Origin: an uncultured Pelagibacteraceae bacterium
GTDB lineage: Bacteria; Pseudomonadota; Alphaproteobacteria; Pelagibacterales; Pelagibacteraceae
Length of the DNA: 64,000 nt
Assembly (NCBI GenBank): GCA_902597515.1
Contig: CACJYB010000003.1
Coordinates: 1-64,000 of the forward strand
Reading direction: 5' to 3'
Under the pieces are notes generated by a model that was not told the origin of the DNA, ran no database searches, and saw nothing but the letters and a program-made list of their open reading frames with translations. Numbering within the stretch: position 1 is the stretch's first letter; each line of letters begins with the position of its first letter. Below are positions 18,609 through 28,362 of the stretch, piece after piece. The translations under genes and the position numbers were made by a program.

Positions 18609-19982
18609 TTATAAAAAATATGCTCCAACACCTAAAAATGAAACAAAACCAATTACATCTGTAATTGTTGTCACAAATACACTTGAAGCAATAGCTGGAT
18701 CGATATTTATTTTTTTTAGAGTAAAAGGAACTAGTATGCCAAATAATCCAGCTATTATCATTGTTAGCACCATTGATATTGCTATGATTATTGAAAGGAT
18801 ACTGTCTTGAAACCATATCTGAACAATAAAAGCACTTATTGCTGCAAATATAATTCCATTTAAAATACCTATAGAAAATTCTTTAAATACATTAGATGAA
18901 AAATTATTTTGAGTTAAATCATTTGTAGCTATAGTTCTTACTGTAACTGCAAGTGTTTGCATTCCAGCATTTCCACCCATAGATGCAACAATTGGCATTA
19001 AAAAAGCTAATACTACCATTTGTTCAATTGTTGCTCCAAATAAACTAATGCACCATGTGGCTAGAAAGGCGGTAAATAAATTAAGCAAAAGCCAATTAAA
19101 TCTTCTCTTTGTTTTTTTTACAACTCCATCTGTAATTTCTTCATCTCCTACCCCTGCTAATCTTAAAGCATCTTCCTCAGCTTCCTCTTTCAAGACTGTT
19201 AAAACGTCATCGTTCATAATCATACCTACTAATTTATTGTTTTTGTCTACAACAGCGGCAGAATTCAAATTGTAATTTTCAAATAAGTTAGCAACCTCCT
19301 CTTTATCCATTTCAACAGGAATTAATAATTGAGATTCTGACATAATTGTTACCATTTTAGTATCTCTTGGTGTTGTTAAAACTTTAGATGAGGGAACAGT
19401 ACCTATAGGTTTAAAATCCTCATTAACAATAAAAATTTCTAAAAACTCTTCTGGTAAATCTTTGTTTTCTCTTAAATAGTCAATTGTTTGACCTACAGAC
19501 CAATTGCTTGGTATAGCTGTAAATTCACGCTGCATAAGTCTGGCAGCAGTATCTTCTGGATAGCTCAAACTTTCTAATAAAGCAAATCTATCTTTTGGGG
19601 GTAAAGAGCTAAGGATTGCATTTTTGTCCTCTTCAGGAACATTTTCTAATATAGATATAGCATCATCTGATTCGAGACCCTTTAGAATACTAACTATAGA
19701 GTCTGATGATAAATAAGTAATAATTTCTGATTGAATAGATTCATTTAATTCAACAAAAACTTCCGGATCAATATTAAAATTATTTAGTTTAATTAAACTT
19801 TCTCTATCTCCTTCGTTAAGGTGTTCGATAATATCTGCAGCATCAGCAGGGTGCATTTCATTGAATGAATTGGTAATAAATTGAGCATCATTGTTAGCTA
19901 TTTTGCTAGTAACAACTCTTATATATTCTTTATTAAACTCAAAATTTACTTTTTTATCTTTAGTTTTTTTAGTTAAAGACAT
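18609..19982 (-). CDS. mgtE: Magnesium transporter MgtE
   Basis: A 457-residue Mg2+ channel of the MgtE family. The order is an N-terminal superhelical domain (residues about 15-135, MHPADAADIIEHLN and LESDDAISILENVPEE repeats), two CBS domains (about 140-260, including LVGMIMNDDVLTVL) and a five-helix membrane part. The selectivity segment MPIVASMGGNAGMQTLAVTVR is conserved, as is FKEFSIGILNGIIFA. The cytoplasmic domains sense Mg2+ and gate the pore (family knowledge). It is divergent from lipB across 61 bases and convergent with panC. Confidence 0.96.
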   Translation of the reverse strand: MSLTKKTKDKKVNFEFNKEYIRVVTSKIANNDAQFITNSFNEMHPADAADIIEHLNEGDRESLIKLNNFNIDPEVFVELNESIQSEIITYLSSDSIVSILKGLESDDAISILENVPEEDKNAILSSLPPKDRFALLESLSYPEDTAARLMQREFTAIPSNWSVGQTIDYLRENKDLPEEFLEIFIVNEDFKPIGTVPSSKVLTTPRDTKMVTIMSESQLLIPVEMDKEEVANLFENYNLNSAAVVDKNNKLVGMIMNDDVLTVLKEEAEEDALRLAGVGDEEITDGVVKKTKRRFNWLLLNLFTAFLATWCISLFGATIEQMVVLAFLMPIVASMGGNAGMQTLAVTVRTIATNDLTQNNFSSNVFKEFSIGILNGIIFAAISAFIVQIWFQDSILSIIIAISMVLTMIIAGLFGILVPFTLKKINIDPAIASSVFVTTITDVIGFVSFLGVGAYFL

Positions 19983-20003
19983 AAATCTACCTATAATTTA
20001 GAT

Positions 20004-20032
20004 TTGCACTATTAATACATAATAAAGATAAT
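20004..20032 (+). promoter_or_regulatory. Sigma-70-type promoter for lipB with a very short leader
   Basis: TTGCAC (20004-20009) and GATAAT (20027-20032) are separated by exactly 17 bases. The lipB ATG starts 11 bases after the -10 box, so a start about 7 bases downstream of the box would give a leader of only 4-5 bases, near-leaderless, with no room for a Shine-Dalgarno site. Base matching only; no transcript data. Confidence 0.5.
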
Positions 20033-20043
20033 ACAAATTATAA

Positions 20044-20661
20044 ATGAACATAGAGATCAAAAAGTCAATAAAACCAGTAAATTATTTTGATGCCATTAAT
20101 ATATTAGAGTCAAGATTAAAGGATTTATATGAAAATAATGAGCAAGAATTAATTTGGACTTTGGAGCATAATGAAGTTTTTACAGCAGGAACTTCTTATA
20201 AAGAGAATGAGATTATTGATAAATCCATTAAAATATTAGAAACGAATAGAGGTGGTAAAATTACTTACCATGGACCAGGTCAATTAATTTGTTATTTTGT
20301 TTTAGATTTGAGAAAAAAAAAAGATATCAGAAAATTTATAACAATTATCGAAAAAACAATAATTCAAACTTTAAAATTTTATAAAATAGAAACTTTTCCA
20401 GATAAAGATAATATCGGTATATGGCATAAATATAATAATGAAGTTAAAAAAATTGCTGCAATAGGTATCAGAGTTAGCAAATGGATTGCCTATCATGGTT
20501 TTGCAATAAATATAAATAATGATCTAGAAAATTATAAAAAAATTATACCATGTGGTATTTCAGATAAAGGAGTAACTAATTTAAAAAATATTTTAGATCA
20601 GGATTACTCAAATCTAAACGATATATTAATTAAAAATTTTATTTCAAATTTGAAAACCTAA
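20044..20661 (+). CDS. lipB: Octanoyl-[acyl-carrier-protein]:protein octanoyltransferase
   Basis: A 205-residue LipB that moves octanoyl groups from ACP to lipoyl domains. Family motifs are [21 protein letters not shown], the acyl-site Lys in [10 protein letters not shown], the [12 protein letters not shown] segment and the catalytic Cys in [12 protein letters not shown]. It is a single gene with its own likely promoter; lipA is not in the window. The last 23 bases overlap the 3' end of the convergent rluC gene, so the C-terminal residues of both proteins are encoded by the same DNA. Confidence 0.95.
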   Translation: MNIEIKKSIKPVNYFDAINILESRLKDLYENNEQELIWTLEHNEVFTAGTSYKENEIIDKSIKILETNRGGKITYHGPGQLICYFVLDLRKKKDIRKFITIIEKTIIQTLKFYKIETFPDKDNIGIWHKYNNEVKKIAAIGIRVSKWIAYHGFAININNDLENYKKIIPCGISDKGVTNLKNILDQDYSNLNDILIKNFISNLKT

Positions 20662-21556
20662 GTCTTTTAGATTTTAAAAGTTTTTTAAAATAATCAGGTA
20701 ACAATGCTGAATAAGTATGTTTTATGTCATTAATTTTAAATTTAATTTGATACGAATGTAACATTAAATTTTTATTAATTCCTTTATTGGAATTTGATAA
20801 TTTATATTTTGTATCTCCATATATAGGATTTCCAATTGCATATAATTGTTTTCTTAATTGATGCTTTCGTCCAGTAATAGGTTTTAATTCTAATAAACTT
20901 GCTTCAGAATTTTTATCAATAACTGTGAAAATTGTTTTTGCTTTTTCAATAATTTTTTTGTCACCGTCGTACCTAATTAAATCATCATCCCATACACCAG
21001 ATTTTTTATTAATTTCACCTTGGCAGATAGCTAAATAAGTTTTGTGTACTTTTCTTAATCTAAATAAAGAAGTAAGCAATTGGGCGCTCTCTCTGTTTTT
21101 AGCCATAACAAAAACTCCAGAAGTATCTTTATCCAATCTATGAACAGAATATGGTTTTGTTCCCTTAAAAATTTCACTTTTAGCAAAAATATCAACTAGA
21201 TTTTTTTTTGATTTAGTTCCACCTTGTACCGATATGCCTGATGCTTTGTTTATAACAATAAAATTGTCGTTGTTGTCAATAATTTGATCTTCATTTGATT
21301 TTACAATTTCTTTTGATGGTAAAAACTTAATTTTTTTTTGTTGAATTGTTTCTTTAAATTCAATGTTAAATATATTTATTTCATCTTTCGTTTTTACTTT
21401 AAAAGAGCTTTTAACTTTCTTTCTATTTAACTTTATTTTTCCTGTTCTTAAATATTTTTCAACAAGTCCTTGCGGAATTTTACCAATTTTTAATCTTAAC
21501 CATCTGTCCAAACGCATATCATTACACGTTGAATCAACGATGTAAGATTTCTTCAT
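20639..21556 (-). CDS. rluC: 23S rRNA pseudouridine synthase, RluC-type
   Basis: A 305-residue RluA-family pseudouridine synthase. An S4 RNA-binding domain is at the N-terminus ([28 protein letters not shown], residues about 18-62). The catalytic domain follows, with the active Asp in [32 protein letters not shown] and the late IYGDTKY. S4 plus this core best fits RluC (U955/2504/2580) but RluD cannot be excluded. It lies 10 bases downstream of rplQ on the same strand and may be read from the alpha operon. The 3' end overlaps lipB by 23 bases. Confidence 0.88.
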   Translation of the reverse strand: MKKSYIVDSTCNDMRLDRWLRLKIGKIPQGLVEKYLRTGKIKLNRKKVKSSFKVKTKDEINIFNIEFKETIQQKKIKFLPSKEIVKSNEDQIIDNNDNFIVINKASGISVQGGTKSKKNLVDIFAKSEIFKGTKPYSVHRLDKDTSGVFVMAKNRESAQLLTSLFRLRKVHKTYLAICQGEINKKSGVWDDDLIRYDGDKKIIEKAKTIFTVIDKNSEASLLELKPITGRKHQLRKQLYAIGNPIYGDTKYKLSNSNKGINKNLMLHSYQIKFKINDIKHTYSALLPDYFKKLLKSKRLRFSNLK

Positions 21557-21566
21557 GATTTAAGAT

Positions 21567-22010
21567 TTAAGCTGTAGCTTGTTTTTTCTCTTCAGTTTTA
21601 GGAGATTGTTTAGTTGTGTCTTTTTTTGGTCTATCAACTCTCTTGGCTTCAACGTCTCTATCAACAAATTCAATTATTGCCATTGGAGCATTGTCCCCAT
21701 ATCTAAATCCAGCTTTAATTATTCTTGTATAACCACCTTTTCTATTCAGATATCTTTTAGAAAGTGTCTTTTTAACTTTATTAGCTGATTTAATATCTTG
21801 TAGTTTAGAAACCAACATTTTGGTTGTCTGTAAAGTTTCTTTTTTTCCTAATGTTATTATTTTATCCGCTTGAGGTTTTAGAAATTTAGCTTTTGGCAAA
21901 GTAGTTTTAATCTGCTCATACTTAATCAAAGAATTGAGCATGTTTTTAAGCAGAGCCTTTCTGTGCTCTGATGTTCTATTTAATTTCTTATTTGCCAAAC
22001 CATGTCTCAT
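21567..22010 (-). CDS. rplQ: 50S ribosomal protein L17
   Basis: A 147-residue L17, with [25 protein letters not shown] at the start and the typical [28 protein letters not shown] near the end. It has the extra C-terminal tail found in alphaproteobacteria (Lys/Thr/Gln-rich, about 30 residues). It is the last gene of the alpha operon, its ATG overlapping the rpoA stop by one base, and is followed after 10 bases by rluC. Confidence 0.98.
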   Translation of the reverse strand: MRHGLANKKLNRTSEHRKALLKNMLNSLIKYEQIKTTLPKAKFLKPQADKIITLGKKETLQTTKMLVSKLQDIKSANKVKKTLSKRYLNRKGGYTRIIKAGFRYGDNAPMAIIEFVDRDVEAKRVDRPKKDTTKQSPKTEEKKQATA

Positions 22011-23038
22011 TAAATTGCTTCCTCCAATTTTTTAGACATTTCTGCGATATTGTCAGGTGGCCAGTTAGGTATTTCCATTCCTAAATATAAAGACATACCT
22101 GTTAAAACTTCTTTAATTTCATTAAGTGATTTTCTTCCAAAATTAGGTGTTCTCAACATTTCACCTTCTGATTTTTGAACCAGATCTCCGATATAAATAA
22201 TATTGTCATTTTTTAAGCAGTTCATTGATCTAACTGATAACTCTAATTCATCCACTTTTCTAAGTAAGTTTTTGTTAAATTCAGGTTCTGTTGAAACCTC
22301 TTTTACTGGAGCTTCAACTGGTTCATCGAAGTTTATAAACATTTTAAGTTGATCTTGGAATATTCTAGCTGAATAAGCTACAGCGTCTTCAGCAGAAATT
22401 GATCCATTAGTTTCAACTTCCATAATTAACTTATCATAGTCTAATGCTTTACCTTCTCTAGCAGTACTTACTGAATATGAAACTTTTTTAACTGGGCTAT
22501 AAAGAGAATCAATAGCGATAAGACCTAATGGTGGTTCTTCAGGCTTGTTTAACTCTGCAGGAACATATCCTTTACCTGTATTAACATTCATCTCCATATG
22601 AAAAGTAGTATTTTCATCTAGATTACAAATAACTAAATCAGGATTTAAAATCTCAACATCTGCAACTGGAGCTATATCTGAAGCTTTAATTTCTCCAGGT
22701 CCTTTTGCATCTAAAATTAATTTTTTTGTGCCCTCAGAATTACTTTTCAATGCTAAAGATTTTACGTTTAAAACGATATCGGTCACATCTTCTCTAACAC
22801 CTTTAATTGAAGTGAATTCATGTAAAACTCCATCAATTTGAATTGATGTTACAGCGGCTCCTCTTATAGATGATAATAAAATCCTTCTTAGAGAATTTCC
22901 TAGAGTTAACCCATAACCTTTTTCTAAAGGCTCAGCTACAATTTTTGCATGAGTTAAGTCATCACTTATTTGAACATCTAATTTAGATGGCTTAATTAAT
23001 GACTTCCAATTTTTTACATTAACATTTTCGACTTCCAT
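22010..23038 (-). CDS. rpoA: DNA-directed RNA polymerase subunit alpha
   Basis: A 342-residue alpha subunit. The N-terminal dimerisation domain has [23 protein letters not shown] and [14 protein letters not shown], and the C-terminal domain (from about residue 260) carries [14 protein letters not shown] and [16 protein letters not shown], the helix-hairpin-helix that contacts UP elements and activators. The length is normal. Its ATG overlaps the rpsK stop and its stop overlaps rplQ, so rpsK-rpoA-rplQ are translationally linked. Confidence 0.98.
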   Translation of the reverse strand: MEVENVNVKNWKSLIKPSKLDVQISDDLTHAKIVAEPLEKGYGLTLGNSLRRILLSSIRGAAVTSIQIDGVLHEFTSIKGVREDVTDIVLNVKSLALKSNSEGTKKLILDAKGPGEIKASDIAPVADVEILNPDLVICNLDENTTFHMEMNVNTGKGYVPAELNKPEEPPLGLIAIDSLYSPVKKVSYSVSTAREGKALDYDKLIMEVETNGSISAEDAVAYSARIFQDQLKMFINFDEPVEAPVKEVSTEPEFNKNLLRKVDELELSVRSMNCLKNDNIIYIGDLVQKSEGEMLRTPNFGRKSLNEIKEVLTGMSLYLGMEIPNWPPDNIAEMSKKLEEAI

Positions 23039-23487
23039 TAAACTCTCCTTTTCTTTGGTGGTCTAGTTCCATTATGAGGCATAGGCGTAGTGTCTTTGAT
23101 TGACAAAATCTTAAATCCTCTAGCTTGCAATGCTCTTAAAGCTGTTTCTCTTCCTGACCCAGGTCCTTTAACTTCAACGGACAAAGTTTTCATTCCATAC
23201 TCAAGCGCTTTCGAAGCTGCAGAATCGGCTGCTATCTGAGCAGCATAAGGAGTAGATTTTCTTGATCCCTTAAACCCTTTTTGTCCAGCAGACGCCCATG
23301 AGATTACATTTCCATTTGTATCAGCAATAGAGATGATTGTATTATTAAATGTTGATTGCACATAAGCAATTCCATTTAAAATATTTTTCTTAACTTTCTT
23401 TTTTTTTGAATAAGAACTTTTTACACTTTTCTTTGTAGATTTTTCTACTTTCTGATCTTTATTCTCAACCTTATCAGTTTTAGCCAT
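23038..23487 (-). CDS. rpsK: 30S ribosomal protein S11
   Basis: A 149-residue S11, about 20 residues longer than E. coli S11 because of a lysine/serine-rich N-terminal extension (residues 1-34). The core is canonical: [58 protein letters not shown] and [18 protein letters not shown] at the end. It lies between rpsM (2-base gap) and rpoA (1-base overlap). Confidence 0.98.
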   Translation of the reverse strand: MAKTDKVENKDQKVEKSTKKSVKSSYSKKKKVKKNILNGIAYVQSTFNNTIISIADTNGNVISWASAGQKGFKGSRKSTPYAAQIAADSAASKALEYGMKTLSVEVKGPGSGRETALRALQARGFKILSIKDTTPMPHNGTRPPKKRRV

Positions 23488-23489
23488 AA

Positions 23490-23873
23490 CTATTTTTTAG
23501 TTGGTGTTAATTTTTTTCCAGCAATAGCAATTGCTTTTCCTTTTCTTGTTCTAGCATTACATCTAGTTCTTTGACCTCTAACAGGTAATTTTTTTCTATG
23601 TCTTGTTCCTCTGTAACAAGCTAGATCAATTAATCTTTTAATACTTAATGAATAATCTCTCCTTAAATCACCCTCTACTTTAAAGTTTTGATCGATGTAC
23701 TCTCTAATTTTTAAAATCTCTTCATCTGTTAATTCATTTACTCTTTTAGCTCTTGGAATTTCTAAAGATGAACAAATTTGCTGAGAGAATTTATCACCTA
23801 TACCATATATATAAGTTAAACCTATATGAACAAGTTTATTCTGTGGAATGTTTATACCTGCGATACGAGCCAT
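23490..23873 (-). CDS. rpsM: 30S ribosomal protein S13
   Basis: A 127-residue S13 with [13 protein letters not shown] at the start, the helix-turn-helix-like [15 protein letters not shown] and the basic [25 protein letters not shown] tail that contacts tRNAs in the small-subunit head. It is the first gene after a good promoter (23897-23924) and starts the rpsM-rpsK-rpoA-rplQ group. No rpmJ (L36) gene precedes it, unlike in E. coli. Confidence 0.98.
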   Translation of the reverse strand: MARIAGINIPQNKLVHIGLTYIYGIGDKFSQQICSSLEIPRAKRVNELTDEEILKIREYIDQNFKVEGDLRRDYSLSIKRLIDLACYRGTRHRKKLPVRGQRTRCNARTRKGKAIAIAGKKLTPTKK

Positions 23874-23896
23874 AATTTTTGTGATAAATTGTGCCT

Positions 23897-23924
23897 TTTA
23901 TATAAGAAGATTAATCAAAGTCAA
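23897..23924 (-). promoter_or_regulatory. Sigma-70-type promoter between adk and rpsM (alpha operon)
   Basis: On the minus strand, TTGACT (23919-23924) and TATAAA (23897-23902) are separated by 16 bases, in a 55-base gap between adk and rpsM. Transcription from here would start near 23890 and give rpsM a leader of under 20 bases. The larger gap in an otherwise gapless operon supports a real internal promoter. Seen by base matching only. Confidence 0.55.
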
Positions 23925-23928
23925 CGTC

Positions 23929-24492
23929 TTATACATTGATAAAAGCATCTATTTTCCTTGTTATTTCCTCGATTTCTAAGCTTCCATCAATCTCCTTAAA
24001 ATTTGGATTCTCGGAGTAGAAATTTAGAACTGGTTGGGTTGTTTCCATATATTTCTCATACCTTGAAATTATCGTATGAGCATCATCATCAGACCTATTC
24101 TCTATAATTTTTCTCTTCTCAAGCCTTTTGAGAATTGTTTCTTTATCTACGTTTAGAAATAAAATTAAATCTATGCTCTGATTTGAATTTTTTAATAACA
24201 CTTCTAAATTTTTAGCCTGACTTAATGATCGAGGATATCCATCAAAAATTAATTTATTTTTTTTTTGAGGATCAGATATTAAATATTGTATAAGTTTATT
24301 AACAATATCATCACTTACAAATTTTCCATTTCTCATGTCATTGGTTATTGCTTTACCAATGTCTGAATTTTTTTTGATTTCTTCTCTTAAAAGATCACCT
24401 GTTGAAATTTGAAAAGCATTTAATTTGTTTACAAGATATTTAGACTGAGTACCTTTTCCAGCACCAGGAGGTCCAAATAAAATTATATTCAC
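23929..24492 (-). CDS. adk: Adenylate kinase (short form)
   Basis: A 187-residue adenylate kinase: P-loop GPPGAGKGTQS, the AMP-site STGDLLREEI, FDGYPRSLSQAKNL, and LKRLEKRKIIENRSDDDAHTIISRY where the LID would be. The LID is the short form without the zinc/extended loop, as is common in alphaproteobacteria. It balances ATP, ADP and AMP in the cytoplasm. The gene sits between secY (no gap) and rpsM, the usual place in the spc operon of alphaproteobacteria. Confidence 0.97.
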   Translation of the reverse strand: MNIILFGPPGAGKGTQSKYLVNKLNAFQISTGDLLREEIKKNSDIGKAITNDMRNGKFVSDDIVNKLIQYLISDPQKKNKLIFDGYPRSLSQAKNLEVLLKNSNQSIDLILFLNVDKETILKRLEKRKIIENRSDDDAHTIISRYEKYMETTQPVLNFYSENPNFKEIDGSLEIEEITRKIDAFINV

Positions 24493-25773
24493 TTACTTAC
24501 CAAATTTTGTTTTTTTAATCAGTTGTTCGTATTGTGAACTCATTAATCTTGTTTGTATTTGTGTTACAGTATCGATAGCTACTACAACAACAATTAATAT
24601 AGATGCACCACCTAAATAAAAAGGTATTGGATAGTTTGCAATTAAAAACTCTGGCATCAAACAAACTAGTGTTAAATATAAAGCACCAATCGTAGTCAGT
24701 TTTGTTAAAATATTTTCAATATACAGCGCAGTACTTTCACCTGGTCTAATTCCAGGTACAAATCCTCCATACTTTCTCAAATTCTCAGCAGTTTCTGTTG
24801 GATTAAATGTTATAGAGGTATAAAAAAAAGTGAAAAATATTATTCCTGATGCATACAGCAACATATAAAGAGGTTGTCCTTGGGTAAAATACGAGCTCAA
24901 GTTTAAAAATGTTTCGTTATTAGAAAATGAAAAATTTGAAAAAGTTACTGGTAGCAATAGTAGTGCAGAAGCAAAAATCGCAGGAATTACTCCAGCTTGA
25001 TTTATTTTTAAAGGTAAATGTGATGATTCCCCTCCATACATTTTGTTACCCATTTGTCTTTTAGGATAGTTTACTAGAATTTTTCTTAATGCTCTTTCCA
25101 TAAAAACTACAAAAAGAATTGTAACTATTAATAGTACAAATATAGCTAGTATCATAAATGTAGAAACTGCACCCGTTCTACCTAATTCAAAAGTTGTAAC
25201 CAAAGCTCTTGGAATTTCTGCTACAATACCAGCAAAAATTATTAACGATATACCGTTACCGATACCTCTTTGAGTGATTTGTTCTCCCAACCACATTAAA
25301 AATATTGTTCCTGCAACAATGGTTGTAACAGTAGTTATTTTAAAAAAAGTACCTGGATTAATTACTAAGTCAGCCGATGACTCTAAACCAACAGATAAAC
25401 CATATCCTTGAACTGTTGCAAGTAAAACTGTTCCATATCTTGTAATTTGTGTAATTTTAGCTCTCCCTGTTTCACCTTGAGCTTTTAAATTTTTAAAATA
25501 ATCAGTAACTCCAGTCAAAAGTTGTACAATAATTGCTGAAGAAATGTAAGGCATTATACCTAATGCAAATATTGCCATTCGGCTAACTGCACCTCCTGCA
25601 AAAACATTAAACATGCCTAACAATCCTTTTTGATTGCCTTCCATCATTATTTTTAATTGCTCTGGGTCTATACCTGGTAAAGGTACAAAAGTTCCAAATC
25701 TATAAACGGCTAAAATTAAAATAGTAAATATAATTCTATTTCTTAAATCATTTGTTGATGATGATGCGCTCAT
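24493..25773 (-). CDS. secY: Protein translocase subunit SecY
   Basis: A 426-residue SecY with ten TM helices, the pore of the Sec translocon. VPLPGIDPEQL, GGAVSRMAIFALGIMPYISSAI, the plug-side loops, and the cytoplasmic TAENLRKYGGFVPGIRPG are typical. The partner secE is in this window at 48458-48649; secG is not. It is preceded by rplO (9-base gap), as usual in the spc operon, and followed directly by adk. Confidence 0.98.
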   Translation of the reverse strand: MSASSSTNDLRNRIIFTILILAVYRFGTFVPLPGIDPEQLKIMMEGNQKGLLGMFNVFAGGAVSRMAIFALGIMPYISSAIIVQLLTGVTDYFKNLKAQGETGRAKITQITRYGTVLLATVQGYGLSVGLESSADLVINPGTFFKITTVTTIVAGTIFLMWLGEQITQRGIGNGISLIIFAGIVAEIPRALVTTFELGRTGAVSTFMILAIFVLLIVTILFVVFMERALRKILVNYPKRQMGNKMYGGESSHLPLKINQAGVIPAIFASALLLLPVTFSNFSFSNNETFLNLSSYFTQGQPLYMLLYASGIIFFTFFYTSITFNPTETAENLRKYGGFVPGIRPGESTALYIENILTKLTTIGALYLTLVCLMPEFLIANYPIPFYLGGASILIVVVVAIDTVTQIQTRLMSSQYEQLIKKTKFGK

Positions 25774-25782
25774 ATAAACAAA

Positions 25783-26235
25783 CTATTTTTTTAATTGAAT
25801 AGATCCACCAATTTTTTCTAGTTTTTCTATTGCTGATTTAGAGGCTAGGTCAGCTTCAATATTAATTCTATCTTTTACTTCCCCAGAACCTAAAATTTTT
25901 AATTTTTTTGAGTTTTTATTTATTAATTTTAGTTTTTTTAATAATTCTGAGTTTAATACTTCATTTGGATTAATATTTTTCTTGTCTATGAAAGATTGAA
26001 TTTTATCTAAATTTAAAATTGCAACACTCTCTTTTGATATTGGGTTAAAACCTCTTTTTGGAAGTCTTCTGTATAATGGCATTTGACCACCTTCAAAACT
26101 TTTTATAGCTACACCAGATCTAGATTTTTGACCTTTAACACCTCTACCTGATGTCTTTCCTTTACCAGAACCAATTCCTCTTCCAACTCTTATTTTAGAT
26201 TTATTGATTTTTTCTCTATTATTTAAAGTAATCAT
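25783..26235 (-). CDS. rplO: 50S ribosomal protein L15
   Basis: A 150-residue L15 with the glycine-rich basic N-terminal arm ([24 protein letters not shown]), [18 protein letters not shown]-like segment (here [17 protein letters not shown]) and the C-terminal [12 protein letters not shown]. Its ATG overlaps the rpsE stop directly; rpmD (L30), which normally lies between the two genes, is not there. Confidence 0.97.
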   Translation of the reverse strand: MITLNNREKINKSKIRVGRGIGSGKGKTSGRGVKGQKSRSGVAIKSFEGGQMPLYRRLPKRGFNPISKESVAILNLDKIQSFIDKKNINPNEVLNSELLKKLKLINKNSKKLKILGSGEVKDRINIEADLASKSAIEKLEKIGGSIQLKK

Positions 26236-26750
26236 TATCCTCTTTTTTCAATTATTTCAGAAATTTTTTTATTTCTAATTGCTGATATTTGTTTTGGTGA
26301 ACTTTGTTTCATTAATGCTTTCATTGTAGCTCTAATAACATTGTGTGCATTAGAAGTACCCATGGATTTTGCAACAATATCTTTTACTCCTAAAACTTCA
26401 CATACTGCCCTAACAGGACCGCCTGCAATAATACCTGTTCCTTTAGAAGCTGCTCTTAGCACTATTCTGCCTGATCCATCTTTCGCCTTAACGTCATGAT
26501 GTATTGTTCTGCCTTCTCTTAATGGTATATGAGTAAGTTTTCTTCTAGCCATCTCGTTTGCTTTTTTTATAGCATCAGGTACTTGTTTCGCTTTTGCGTG
26601 AGCTATACCAATTTTACCTGCTTGATTTCCAACAACTACAAGCGCGGAAAATCCAAATCTTCTTCCACCCTTAACAACTTTAGTTATACGATTTATGTGG
26701 ACTAATTTCTCTAATATATCGTCAGCTTTTTTATCTTTTATATTTTCCAT
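26235..26750 (-). CDS. rpsE: 30S ribosomal protein S5
   Basis: A 171-residue S5: [18 protein letters not shown], the loop [19 protein letters not shown] and the [19 protein letters not shown] segment match the family closely. It takes part in decoding accuracy. The neighbours are rplR (2-base gap) and rplO (1-base overlap), with L30 missing between rpsE and rplO. Confidence 0.98.
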   Translation of the reverse strand: MENIKDKKADDILEKLVHINRITKVVKGGRRFGFSALVVVGNQAGKIGIAHAKAKQVPDAIKKANEMARRKLTHIPLREGRTIHHDVKAKDGSGRIVLRAASKGTGIIAGGPVRAVCEVLGVKDIVAKSMGTSNAHNVIRATMKALMKQSSPKQISAIRNKKISEIIEKRG

Positions 26751-26752
26751 AA

Positions 26753-27109
26753 TTAAAATTCCATCCCGTTTTCTCTTAGAGTTTCTGCAAAAACTTTAAT
26801 TCTACCGTGATATTTATAAGAACCTCTATCAAAATAAATTTTAGTAATTTTTTTCTCTTGAGCTTTTTTTGCTAATTTTTGAGCAACTAACTTAGATAAT
26901 TCAGTTTTATTAACTTTATCTGCTGATCTAAGATCTTTTTCTACAGATGAAGCTGATAACAAGGTTACTTTTTTCGTATCATCAATTATTTGAGCTGAAA
27001 TATTTTTTGATGATCTAGAAATACTTAATCTAAATCTATCTTTTGAAGCAACTTTTTTAACTTTATTGCTAACTCTAAATCTTTTTCTGATACTAGTGTT
27101 TAATTTCAT
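26753..27109 (-). CDS. rplR: 50S ribosomal protein L18
   Basis: A 118-residue L18, which binds 5S r[23 protein letters not shown] and the ending [26 protein letters not shown] are diagnostic. It has the normal length. One-base overlap with rplF upstream and a 2-base gap to rpsE. Confidence 0.97.
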   Translation of the reverse strand: MKLNTSIRKRFRVSNKVKKVASKDRFRLSISRSSKNISAQIIDDTKKVTLLSASSVEKDLRSADKVNKTELSKLVAQKLAKKAQEKKITKIYFDRGSYKYHGRIKVFAETLRENGMEF

Positions 27110-27648
27110 TATTTTTTCTTACCCTCTTTCTTAAGAACATACTGTCCTTTTTCTCGAACACCTTTTCCTTTGTAAGGTTCGATTTTTCTTAATGTTTTAA
27201 TTTTAGATGCTACTTCACCAACTAGCTGTTTATCAGATCCTGTGATTTTTAATGTTGTTTGTTTTTCAACTGCAATTTTAATGCCTTCTGGTATATCAAA
27301 ATTGATATCATGGCTATAACCCAACTGTAAATTTAACTGATTTCCTTTTAACGCTGCTCTATAACCAACACCAACTAACTCTAAAGTTTTTTCATATCCT
27401 GTGCTAGATCCAATAACAGCATTATTGATTAAACTTCTATTCATACCCCAAAGTCTTTTTGAGTTTTGATCTACTTTTTTTGGTTTAATAGAAATTTCTT
27501 TTCCTTCAATAATGTCTAAATTAAACATATCTAAATCAACATTGATTGATTTTTTTCCAAGAGGTCCTTCTATATTTATAATGTTTCCAGCTAAAGCAAC
27601 TTTTACTTTTTCAGGGATCGATATGTTTATTTTACCTATTTTAGACAT
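27109..27648 (-). CDS. rplF: 50S ribosomal protein L6
   Basis: A 179-residue L6 with two alpha/beta repeats; the second holds [24 protein letters not shown], and the C-terminal [18 protein letters not shown] is the strongest family signature, contacting the sarcin-ricin loop region. One-base overlaps with rpsH upstream and rplR downstream. Confidence 0.98.
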   Translation of the reverse strand: MSKIGKINISIPEKVKVALAGNIINIEGPLGKKSINVDLDMFNLDIIEGKEISIKPKKVDQNSKRLWGMNRSLINNAVIGSSTGYEKTLELVGVGYRAALKGNQLNLQLGYSHDINFDIPEGIKIAVEKQTTLKITGSDKQLVGEVASKIKTLRKIEPYKGKGVREKGQYVLKKEGKKK

Positions 27649-28043
27649 TAAAATACCTTACAAATTATTTCGCCACCAACTTTTTGTTTTCTAGCATCTA
27701 TATCAGTCATTACTCCTTTTGGAGTTGAAACAATAGCAATTCCTAAACCATTATTTATTTTAGGTAAGCTATCTGCAGATGAAAAAATTCTTCTCCCAGG
27801 TTTTGATACTCTTTCAAAAGCACTAATTACTGGATTACCTGAATGATACTTAAGTTCTAATGATAGAATTGGTTTCTTTTCCTCAGAACTTACTTTAAAA
27901 TCTTTAATAAAACCTTCATTTTTAAGTATATCTGCAATTTTTGTTTTAAAGTTAGATGAAGGTAATTCTACTTTTTTATGATTTCTAGCTTGAGCGTTCT
28001 TTACTCTTGCAATCATATCTCCTATTGGGTCACTTAAACTCAT
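27648..28043 (-). CDS. rpsH: 30S ribosomal protein S8
   Basis: A 131-residue S8, the central 16S rRNA-binding protein that in E. coli also represses its operon mRNA. DPIGDMIARVKNAQAR at the start, RVSKPGRRIFSSADSLP and GLGIAIVSTPKGVMTDIDARKQKVGGE at the end are conserved. It lies 11 bases after rpsN. Confidence 0.98.
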   Translation of the reverse strand: MSLSDPIGDMIARVKNAQARNHKKVELPSSNFKTKIADILKNEGFIKDFKVSSEEKKPILSLELKYHSGNPVISAFERVSKPGRRIFSSADSLPKINNGLGIAIVSTPKGVMTDIDARKQKVGGEIICKVF

Positions 28044-28054
28044 AATTTTCCTTT

Positions 28055-28360
28055 CTACCAGCTAGATTTAACTAAGCCAGGTATCTTTCCTTGTAATCCT
28101 AATTGTCTTAATGCAATTCTTGAAATCTTTAATTTTCTGTAAACACCATGAGGTCTTCCAGTAATTTCGCATCTATTCATAACTCTTGTTTTAGCCGAGT
28201 TTCTTGGCAGTTTAGATAATTTTTGTTGAGCCTTAAATCTTTCTTCTAATGGAATCTTTTTATCCATTACAATTTTTTTTAATGCTTGTCTTTTCTTATA
28301 AAGCCTTTCTGAAAGCTTAATTCTTTTTTTATTTTTATTAACAGCGCTTAACTTTGCCAT
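28055..28360 (-). CDS. rpsN: 30S ribosomal protein S14
   Basis: A 101-residue S14 of the long, zinc-free type: the CxxC pairs of the short form are absent. LPRNSAKTRVMNRCEITGRPHGVYRKLKISR and the tail GLQGKIPGLVKSSW are typical of alphaproteobacteria. Placed between rplE (2-base gap) and rpsH. Confidence 0.98.
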   Translation of the reverse strand: MAKLSAVNKNKKRIKLSERLYKKRQALKKIVMDKKIPLEERFKAQQKLSKLPRNSAKTRVMNRCEITGRPHGVYRKLKISRIALRQLGLQGKIPGLVKSSW

Positions 28361-28362
28361 GT

